Origin: Cynocephalus volans
Lineage: Eukaryota; Chordata; Mammalia; Dermoptera; Cynocephalidae
NCBI RefSeq assembly: GCF_027409185.1
Contig: NC_084472.1
Coordinates: 17,346,524-17,410,523, forward strand
Reading direction: 5' to 3'
DNA length: 64,000 nt
Below are positions 56,135-64,000 of this stretch, piece after piece. A program made the translations under genes and the position numbers. Numbering within the stretch: the first letter of the stretch is position 1; each line of letters opens with the position of its first letter. The notes under the pieces were generated by a model, which was not told where the DNA came from, searched no databases, and worked only from the letters and a program-made list of their open reading frames with translations.

Positions 56135-59100
56135 CTAGATAACAAGAGAGAAGAAAATGAAATTAATATACATACTTCTCAGAGTTCCAATGCAAAAAAA
56201 GGTACTCTGGATACACGGTAGTACTCCATCTACCATACCAATGGTTCTCGAAGTGTGATCCAGGGACCACACAGATTCAAGAAAATTTCAGGAGATTCCA
56301 TGAAATTACAATTATTTCAATAACACTAATAAAGCAATGCCTTCTCCACCCTCATTCTCTCAAGTGTACTTTGGAATTTCCCATACACTACATGATGTAT
56401 GATAAATGCAACAGACTACAGAAACAGATGAGAATCCAGCTGTCTTCTATTAATTAAGCCAGATGAGAAAGACTTATAAAAATGTAAATCAATACCATTT
56501 ATAATTTTTTTGTTTTAGAAAATGTCATTTTAAAAAACTTATGTTAATATGTACTGGGGTTTATTACTGCAATTTTTAAATGACTTCTTTTAATTTCTCA
56601 GTTTTAATTTCTAATATAGTAAATATTAAAAGATATAAACCTCATAAACAAAAGCTCTTTAAAGTCTCAATAATTAAGCATATAAAGGGGTTCTGAGACC
56701 AAAAGGTTTGAAAACCACACTGCTATAAAATTTATAATAAACTGTTAAAATAGTATCTTACAGTTGAAAAAAATAATACTTTACCTTGTTTCCTTTTCAC
56801 CCACGACACATAATGACCTGAAGAACTAGACCTTCCCTGGTGTGTCAGCACTGCTTGTAAGTCGTAGTATCCACAATTATTGGAGCCAATATCTAGAGAG
56901 AGATGTAAATGCATTAATGTTAGACAATGAAAAGACGTGCTTTCTTAGGCTAGGTAACAGTCCAGAATAACTCTGAGGTTCAGATTAGAGAAGCACTACT
57001 TTATTAAATCCAGTAAGCTAGTACTGTCCAATCAAAGTTAAGGCTTCATTAATAATGTTTTATGAAGTATATAATTCACAGAAATGTATGCTAAAAAGAT
57101 TAATCTTACTGTATGTCATATTAAAGTAAATTAATCTTATAGAAACCTGAGTTTTTAAAAAAAAATGAATAAACGGATTTGTGGCAAGACAGTAATTTTA
57201 ACCTTAAAACACACATACACACACCCCCAAATGACATGAAAATTTCACTTACCATCAGCAAAAGAAAAGGGTTCATACTTAACTTCTTTCTGGGGACTAC
57301 TTTTTTTGTCACTCTGAAGGAAAAAAGATTTAATTTTAAATTATGATATTAAAAATAAAATTTATACTCTCTATAAGTATTCAATTTCACAAACATGTCT
57401 ACATAATGTACAGCACTGAGGCAAAATATAGTCTACCTTACAAATTATTAAAATGATATAACTACAGTTAACATAAAACTGTAAATCCAGAGTTCCTACA
57501 CTGTAACAACATACAGTCTTGTTACAATTCAGTAACAGACCCCCAGGTTGTTATGACCAACTTTAAACCACTAAAGCTAGAGCATACCCGTGAATATAGC
57601 AGTACAGTTACACAGTGCTCTAGGGTAGAAAAGGAAAACCCAATTCCGTTATTTTACCCAAACACTATCAAACCACATAGGTGAAAAAGCAAAAAAAGAA
57701 GTGTCTCAAGAAACAAGAGAAGTCAAATTACTGCCATATATTAAAATTACTAAGCCATGGCCATCTGCCACTTCAGGCCAAATGAATCGAAATTTATTCC
57801 ACAAAGACTTACCTACACTAAAAGAGGCATGATTTACTACATTAGACAAGGACCTTTACTAGGAACTCACTGCCTCAACTCAGTGTATAATACAAAAAAT
57901 TAAGCAACTTCTCTAGGCACAGGGCACAAAGTTCTTGAAAACTATAATGGCAATGAAGACAATGCCAGCAATTTAAAGACAGCTAGGATGGCAAGAAGTC
58001 AAAGAATCCTACAACAAAAAATGGCAATGAAGTCAGCCATTCCTTCTTTTATACAGATAATACAATTCCTAAAAAAAATCTATATAATGAAATAAATTCA
58101 GAAACATTACAGATAAATCAAAATGGAATTCTAAAAACTATTTAAATAATCCCCAAGACCAAAAAAAAGAAAACAAAAACAAAAATCAGAACAAACAGAA
58201 AGCAAAAAAATAAAGTAGCAGATTTAAACCCTAACATATCAATAATTATACTAAATGTGGATGGTCTAAATATACCAACACAATTTAAACTTAATAGAAT
58301 TTAAATCACATAAGCGTGTTCTCTCACCACAAGGGCATCAAAAAGAATAAAATATTTAGGAATAAACATAAGCAAAAAAGTGTAAGACTTGTACACTAAA
58401 AACTATAAAACAGTGCTGAAAATCATCAAAGAAGACCTAAATAAATAGAAAGACACAACAATATCAAGTTTATGGATGGTAGGACTATCAAGATGGTAGT
58501 ACTCTCAAATCGATCCACAGATTCAAATGCAATCCCTATCAAAATTTCAATTGATTTTTTTTTTTTGAGGAAATGGACAAGCTGATCCTAAAATACACAT
58601 GGAAACACAGACTTAGAAGAGCTAAAACAATCTTCAAAAAGAACAAAGTTGAAAGTGCACACTTCACAATTAGAAAACTACAGTAACCAAGACAGTGTGG
58701 TACTGGCATAAGGAGAGACATACAGACCAATGGAATAAAACTGACAGTCCAGAAATACATTCATACATTTATGGTCAACTGATTCTCTACAAAGATGCTA
58801 AGACCACTCAATGGGCAAAGAATAGTCTTTTTAAAAAATGATGCCAGAACAACTAGGTAGGCACATGTAGAAGTATGGATTTGGACCCCTACTACACACC
58901 ATATAAAAAGTTAACCCAACCAGAATGGATCAAAGACTTAAATGGAAGAACTACAACTATAGAACTCTTAGCTGAACATATATGCATAAATCTTTGTGGC
59001 TTTGAATTAAGCAATGACAGATATGATGACAAAAGCACAAGCAACCAAAGAAAAAACATATTGGATTTCATCAAAATTAAAAAACATTTCCTCTGCAAAA

Positions 59101-62100
59101 GACCCTACATTAAGAAGATGACAAGCTACAGATGGGGAGAAAATATCTGCAAATCATATATCCAACAAAGGACTAATATCTAAAATATAAAGAACTCAAC
59201 ACTCAAAAGTAAAATTAACAGTCCAATTAAAAAACAGCCAAAAGACAAGAAGAAACATTACACCAAAGAGATCGTATAGATTCAAATAAGCACGTGAAGA
59301 TGTGCTCAACGTTGTTACCCAACAGGGAAATGCAAAGGAAAACAAAATGAAGTATCAGTACGAATCTATTCAATGGCTAAAATAATAAATAGGGACATCA
59401 TCACATGCTGGTGAGAATGCAGGGAAAGTGGATTAGTCACACACTGCTGATGGGAGTGTAAAATGGTACAGTCGCTTTAGAAAACATCTGGCAGTTTCTT
59501 GAAAAATTAAGCATGCAACTGCATGCAATCTAGCAACTGCACTCCTGGGCATTCATTTCAAAGAAATGAAATTTATGTTTACACTAAAACATGTACACGT
59601 TTATAGCAGCTTTGTTCGTAATAGCAAAAACTGGAAACAATCCAGATGTCCTTAAATAGAAATTTTGTGGTATATCCAAACAATCCGATGTCCTTAAACA
59701 GGAATTTGTGGTACACAGGGAATACTACTCAGCAATAAAAAGAAAGGAACATACACATACACACAACAACCTGGATGAATCTCCAGAGAATTAGGCTGAG
59801 TGAGAAAAGTCAATCCAAAAAGGTTACATTCAAAAATAGAAGAGTTTTTATTTATATAACTTTCTTATAGAAATGGAGAACAGGTTAGTGGTTGCCAGGA
59901 ATTAAGGAAGGGGTGGAGCAGAAGGGAAATGGGTCTGTGGCTACAAAGGGCAATTAAGAGGGATCTTTGTGGTGAAATGCACTTTATCTTGACTGTATCA
60001 ATGTCAATATCCTGGTTGTGATACTGTATTATAGTTTTGCAAGATGTCACCACTGGAAACTAGGTAAAAAGCACTTAGGATCTCTGTATTATTTCCTATA
60101 ACTACATGAGATTCTACAATTATCTCAAAAAAAAGTAATATTTTAAAAATTTCTTTTAATAGACATATAAATAGTCATTGCAGAATTTTAAAACTTGAAA
60201 TATTTCTCATTACTAGTAAATGTATTTTTCATCCTGAAGAAAAAAATTCAACATAGAATACGGCTATAACATGTCTGAACCTAAAAAGACGTAATTTATT
60301 AAATATAAAGTTGCTACAATTATGAGTTTAGCAATTACAGGCAAACCAGCAGCACCTATTAAAAGATATGACTTAGTCAGCACAGTGGGCATAAATGAGC
60401 CAATATTCTGTACCTCCAATCCCATCTAAAAATGAGGATAATTCTATGCCTTACAAGGAAAACAACAACACATGCTGAAAATAGTAAGATTTTATGTTAA
60501 GTGCTTTGAGGAGATAAATACAAAAGTAACATAAGCTGCAGATTACAAAGGAAAAGATATTAAACTTATTCTACCAGAAAGAACTCATTTACCATAATTA
60601 TAGTTCCTGTTTCTTATGCTAAAATACTCCTAAAACTTTAAAGGCTTGCACCAATGTATATGGGATGGAAATATGTATATCTAATGGAAATACAGCTGAC
60701 CCCAAACAACATGGGTTTGAAAAATATCTGCATATAAGCAGACCCACACAGTTGAGGAATTTCCCTTTTTTTACAGTTGTCCTTACAAAGGGTTCACTTA
60801 TCTAAGAACACAGTATATAATACATATAACATAAAAAACGTGTTAATTGTTTATGTTATCAGTAATGTTTGGTCGACAGCAGGCTATTACTAGTTAAGTT
60901 TTGGGGGAGTCAAAAGTTATACACAGACTTTTGACTGCATGGGGGCTAGGTCCCCTAACCACCAAATTGTTTAAGGGTCTACTGTATAGTTCATCCATTT
61001 TTGCTAATAGATTAGCAATAACTGCTGAGCACTGATCAAATATTAAAATATTAAGATTAGAAAATCAGCAATAAGAACCTACTGTATTTGGTTGTTGATT
61101 GACTTTTTTATCTTCTAGATCCTTGAATTTTGATCGAAAAGAAACCATTTTCTCTTGAAGTTCTGGTGTACATAGTTCATACACATCCAACATAAGAGGA
61201 AATTTAACATCCTACATACAGACAAAAAAAAATGTGTAAAAAGACTTACAAAGATGGCTATTGAATATACCTACCACACTTAAAGTAATGCTTTCATAAT
61301 TCAAGTAAAGGTGAAAATAAAATCTTGTAAAAATCACTTGGAAATCTCTGCAGTTGAAAACCTCTTAGTGCTTATTTTCAAGAATGATATGGTTCTAACT
61401 TTTTTAAGGTAAGAAATTTCAAAAAACTTGTTTTTCCGTTATATATTCTAACCCATAATAGGACCCCAGAGGAAGTACCAAAATTTATATAACAGAAGAA
61501 GCATTTCAGAAATATTAATACCAGTTGCTGTGAAAATAATGAATCTCCAAAATTGGAGTCAACTTACAAATGTTTTTGTTTGTTTTTTTAATTTTGAAAT
61601 ACAATTTTACATAGGAACAATAGTGGAATGGTTCAATCTTATACTAAAAAATATTTAAAGTAAATACTGGTGGACAAACTACATTTAACCTTCTAATATA
61701 ACACTAAGTATATTGGAAAATGTATTATGAACTTCAACTCAAGAGGCTAGAATTATATAGCTTGTACCAAGGATCAAGAACTCTATGGATATGTGAAAGA
61801 GCTACAGCTCATAAGGCTTGGTCCTAAATCAAGTGGTTACAATTTAAGTACTCATTGGGCACCACTCTCTTCTTTCACCTGGAAGAAAGGAACCACCTAG
61901 AACATAGTGCAGTGTGTTCTACTGTCTCCTACCTCACTTCCAGGCCCAAACCTACTGAATTGAAATCACTGAAGTTGGAGATCTGGTCTAGGACAGTGTA
62001 TCTGAGGAGTACAGGAGATCCATCAGAATTATCTATTAATCTTTTGAAAAACTAAGCAGATGTTAGGGCTGCGGGGAGAAACCAGGCATGAGTATAATTG

Positions 62101-62604
62101 AAAATAAGAAAGGACAATATATAAGTCCAATACGCATTCTTGGTTAAAAACCACTTGTCTAATGTTAGTAACTCCCTAAACATTTCAAAGAAAGTTCAGC
62201 TATCCCTAAAGGAATACAGAAACCTACTATAAATTAGAAACTGCCTTCAAAAAAATTGTATTTTATATACAAACTAAAGTTCATTACCAACCTTAAGAAC
62301 TTTGGCATTCACAGATTCCTTCTCTTTATAAAAAAATCGAACCATCTGAATAGTTAAGTAACCAGGTAGCCGGCTGATCTTGGACTGAGGAGAGAAAATA
62401 GAAAGAAATCCTGTTACATCCAAATACTACACAAGTTTTCCATTCTTTGGCAGTAAAAACAAAGACTGGGTAAAATTAATTAACTGAAAACCTTTCAATG
62501 AAACGAAATTTGATTTCAAAAGCAACTGCACAACTTACAGATTTGATGTACAAAGCATTTCTTTGCAATGTTGGAGACTGTTTTGTGATTTCTTCCTGAA
62601 GTCG
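55983..62604 (-). CDS. USP14: USP14, ubiquitin-specific protease 14, C-terminal part (six exons)
   Basis: USP14 is a cysteine deubiquitinase that binds the 26S proteasome (Rpn1) and trims ubiquitin chains. Six exons on the minus strand join in frame to 202 codons plus stop; counting back from the family's 494 residues, they cover about 293-494. The catalytic His435 lies in the His box GHYVSW (exon 15) and the catalytic Asp451 in KFDDDKV (exon 16). Blocking-loop 1 (about 329-342) is in exon 12 and blocking-loop 2 with the GRSSSS motif (429-433) in exon 15. The catalytic Cys, the ubiquitin-like domain and exons 1-10 lie beyond 64000. Residue 445, at a split codon, is Gly where I recall Asp in human. 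Last exon ends EEESEQ-stop. Gene order tail to tail with THOC1 matches human 18p11.32. Confidence 0.96.
56239..56722 (-). repeat. hAT-type DNA transposon, about 480 bp
   Basis: Ends caatggttctcgaagtgtga and 'aggtttgaaaaccacactg' form imperfect terminal inverted repeats; the minus strand contains 'ttggtctcagaacccc', 'agagcttttgtttatgaggt'. It lies between USP14 exons 15 and 16. Confidence 0.6.
56785..56892 (-). CDS. USP14: USP14 exon 15 (residues about 409-445), catalytic His box
   Basis: After ctctctag: DIGSNNCGYYDLQAVLTHQG and RSSSSGHYVSWVKRKQ, with catalytic His435 in GHYVSW and blocking loop 2 (RSSSS, including the Ser432 phosphorylation site known in human). Donor GTAAAG. Confidence 0.95.
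57253..57313 (-). CDS. USP14: USP14 exon 14 (residues about 389-409)
   Basis: After cttcag: SDKKSSPQKEVKYEPFSFAD plus one base of Asp409; donor GTAAGT. Lies 3.8 kb from exon 13, with an L1 in the intron. Confidence 0.94.
57314..58160. other. USP14: USP14 intron 13, left part
   Basis: A/T-rich; nothing recognised. A short CA-rich tract lies beside exon 14 on the other side (57209-57228). Confidence 0.4.
58160..60135 (+). repeat. Old L1, inter-ORF to 3' end, antisense to USP14
   Basis: About 2 kb in good order: 'tatcaataattatactaaat', 'tatggatggtaggactatca', 'atgcaatccctatcaaaat', 'gaccaatggaataaaact', 'gatcaaagacttaaatgg', 'tacagatggggagaaaatat', 'ctgatgggagtgtaaaatgg', 'agcagctttgttcgtaatag', 'aatactactcagcaataaaa', then a short A-rich end. 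An open frame at 58875-59183 is ORF2 residue. Confidence 0.85.
60136..61082. other. USP14: USP14 intron 13, right part
   Basis: A/T-rich. The stretch 60700-60990 ('cagctgaccccaaacaacat', 'taagggtctactgtatag') resembles an old DNA-transposon repeat I cannot name. No coding sequence. Confidence 0.4.
61083..61211 (-). CDS. USP14: USP14 exon 13 (residues about 346-388)
   Basis: After tatgtag: DVKFPLMLDVYELCTPELQE through VNQQPNT (43 codons), phase 0, donor GTAGGT. Confidence 0.94.
61212..62291. other. USP14: USP14 intron 12
   Basis: No repeat or gene recognised with confidence; the open frame at 61855-62055 overlaps a degraded hAT-like tract (about 61890-62045, 'tctgaggagtacagga'). Confidence 0.35.
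62292..62384 (-). CDS. USP14: USP14 exon 12 (residues about 315-345), blocking loop 1
   Basis: After ctcctcag: SKISRLPGYLTIQMVRFFYK through SVNAKVLK (31 codons). Donor GTTGGT is weaker than usual. Gly322 replaces the Ala I recall in human. Contains most of blocking loop 1. Confidence 0.94.
62539..62604 (-). CDS. USP14: USP14 exon 11 (human numbering; residues about 293-314)
   Basis: Minus strand, after ttttgtag: encodes RLQEEITKQSPTLQRNALYI and KS, phase 0 at both ends, donor GTAAGT. Confidence 0.94.
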
Positions 62605-62692
62605 CTACAAAAGAACATAGAAAATCAAACATTAGTTTTAAAGAATTTCTTTCTGCAATACGAACCACACCTCTAATTATTTTAAAAATTAT

Positions 62693-62865
62693 GGGCCGAG
62701 CCCGTGGTGTACTCGGGAGAGTGTGGCGCTGGGAGCGCGGCGACGCTCCCACCGCGGGTTCGGATCCTATATAGGAATGGCCAGTGCACTCACTGGCTGA
62801 GTATCGGTCACGAAAAAGACAAAAAAAATAAATAAATAAAAATAAAAATAAAAAAATAATAAAAT
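62693..62865 (+). mobile_element. tRNA-Ile-like composite SINE
   Basis: gggccgagcccgtggtgtac, ggttcggatcctatatagga, 'cactggctgagtatcggtca', gaaaaagac and an A-rich tail. Same subtype as 12419-12576 and 20272-20442. Intron 10 of USP14, opposite strand; an open frame on the minus strand across it is an artefact. Confidence 0.88.
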
Positions 62866-63103
62866 TTAGCACTACTTAATAGACAACTAGAGCACGTCAA
62901 AGGATTTATACCACTGAGAAATAATTTGAATGAAGACAATATGGGAGGTTTTTAGATATTATTCAATTCTTCATTCGGGTGTAAATGTTTGGAGTTTTTT
63001 AGGTATGACCCAAATGTTGCTCATATTCAGAATTTTATATTTTATATAACTAGCAAAGCCTTCTGTCATTCCTCTATTTGTGCATTATCAGAATATTCAT
63101 ACT

Positions 63104-63195
63104 GACTGGCTGGTTAGCTCAGCTAGTTAGAGCACAGCCTTATAACACCAAGGTCACAGGTTTGGATCCCTATACTGGCCAGCTGCCCCCCCAAA
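63104..63195 (+). mobile_element. tRNA-Ile-like monomeric SINE
   Basis: gactggctggttagctcagc, tagttagagcacagccttat, aacaccaaggtcacaggttt, ggatccctatactggccagc: almost a whole tRNA-Ile body without acceptor stem pairing. Perfect 14-bp target duplication AGAATATTCATACT at 63090-63103 and 63196-63209. Confidence 0.92.
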
Positions 63196-63394
63196 AGAAT
63201 ATTCATACTAGAAGATAACTAAGAAAACGCAGAAAATCCTTGTTCTTTATGTATAAAAGCCTTCCAGCACCAATCAATTATTGTTAAATTTGAGAAAAGT
63301 AATAATAGAAAACCTCTGTTAACCTAACAGATGTGGGAAAGCCCTTAGCCATTATATATATCTTAACCATAATGATCACCTTTCCACTTCTTAC

Positions 63395-63555
63395 AGCCTG
63401 TGTGGCACTGGGCAAGATATTTACCCCCTCTGACATCATATGTAAAAGGTGACAACACAGTACTATATTATAGTGCTTTTGTTAGAATTACACAAGTTAG
63501 TACATGTAGAAAACCAGGCAATTATTTGGAATATACTCTATGTTCAATAAACATA
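63395..63555 (+). repeat. MIR SINE fragment
   Basis: 'gtgtggcactgggcaagata tttacc' and the following 'gttagaattacacaagttag' fit MIR order. Confidence 0.55.
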
Positions 63556-63650
63556 ACCTACTATTTCTAATGTTAAAAAAAAAAAACCCAAAACTGGCAC
63601 TACTAATGTGCTCTGCTTTAAGAAAATAAACAAATAAGAAATCAGAATTA

Positions 63651-63825
63651 GGGGCCAGCCCGTGGCTCACTCAGGAGAGTGCGGTGCTGATAACACCAAG
63701 GCCACAGGTTTGGATCCCATATTAGGGATGGCTGGTTAGCTCACTGGCTGAGCGTGGTGCTGACAACACCAAGCCAAGGGTTAAGATCCCCCTACTGGTC
63801 ATCTTTAAAAAAAAAAAAAAAAACA
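63651..63825 (+). mobile_element. tRNA-Ile-like dimeric SINE
   Basis: Two tRNA-like units joined: ggggccagcccgtggctcac / gataacaccaaggccacagg and ggttagctcactggctgagc / gacaacaccaagccaagggt, then a 17-A tail. Perfect 15-bp target duplication AAGAAATCAGAATTA at 63636-63650 and 63826-63840. Confidence 0.92.
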
Positions 63826-63840
63826 AAGAAATCAGAATTA

Positions 63841-64000
63841 AAACAATTTACTGTTAATGCTTACTATAAGCATATTACACTTATAATACTTTTTAAAGTT
63901 TGATTTTTTAAAAATTACTAATCACATTACAAAAGAAATCACTGTGGAGTAGCTTTTTAACATTTAACCAGGTTTATTCAGCAGCAAAAAAGTAAAGAAA
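63841..64000. other. USP14: Right edge, USP14 intron 10
   Basis: No exon is visible between 62605 and 64000 on the minus strand, so exon 10 of USP14 lies beyond the window. Confidence 0.6.

Noticed and set aside
58875-59183. A 102-codon plus-strand open frame
   Set aside because: A surviving piece of L1 ORF2 in an old LINE with stops before and after it, not a host gene.
62516-62872. A 118-codon minus-strand open frame covering a USP14 exon and the SINE
   Set aside because: The frame runs across a tRNA-like SINE and differs from the USP14 frame; the true exon is 62539-62604 in another frame.
63104-63195. A tRNA-Ile gene on the + strand
   Set aside because: Although tRNA-like, it has an extra base in the B box, lacks a paired acceptor stem and is bounded by target-site duplications, so it is a SINE.
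62605-64000. Search for USP14 exon 10 on the minus strand
   Set aside because: No sequence encoding the expected preceding segment was found before the window edge.
1-64000. CRISPR arrays, operons, prophage or other microbial systems
   Set aside because: The window is vertebrate genomic DNA; repeats present are transposons and low-complexity tracts with no regularly spaced array.

Overview
The window is mammalian nuclear DNA. It has long introns with GT/GC-AG splice sites, one CpG island, and old eutherian repeats (MIR, L2-like, L1M-type LINE-1, hAT-Charlie). It also carries young tRNA-Ile-like SINEs in one-, two- and composite-unit forms with clear target-site duplications. No Alu, B1 or ruminant/carnivore SINE was seen. 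The SINE type fits colugos (Dermoptera, CYN-like SINEs) best. That assignment is an inference from memory of SINE families; another laurasiatherian such as a horseshoe bat is not excluded.

Two protein-coding genes lie tail to tail. THOC1 (THO/TREX mRNA-export subunit 1) is complete on the + strand: 21 coding exons from 4232 to 53132 join without a frame break into 657 codons plus stop, the length I recall for human THOC1. USP14 (proteasome-associated deubiquitinase) is partial on the - strand: its last six coding exons (about residues 293-494 in human numbering) lie between 62604 and 55983, and the 5' part is beyond the right edge. The two stop codons are 2.85 kb apart, and back-to-back AATAAA signals lie near 53.2-53.4 kb.

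Layout: 1-3.4 kb is intergenic with old L1, L2 and MIR pieces. The CpG-island promoter and exon 1 are at about 3.4-4.75 kb, with a perfect CRE 46 bp before the ATG. From 4.3 to 25 kb are exons 2-11 with moderate introns. From 25 to 40 kb is the 15-kb intron 11, largely one old L1 split by an antisense gammaretrovirus-like provirus and by a hAT element. From 40 to 43.4 kb is a dense exon cluster (12-17). From 43.4 to 48.4 kb is intron 17, a second L1 broken by a probable solo LTR, two SINEs and a mariner-type MITE. Exons 18-21 and the 3' end follow to 53.4 kb, then the USP14 3' UTR and exons with another L1 at 58.2-60.1 kb.

I found no bacterial-style or clearly undescribed system. The points most worth checking are the GC-AG intron 17, an in-frame alternative donor that would remove the acidic patch of exon 20, four 82-84 bp hairpin MITEs (three in THOC1 introns as near-complete hairpins), the shared poly(A) region, and the nested provirus.
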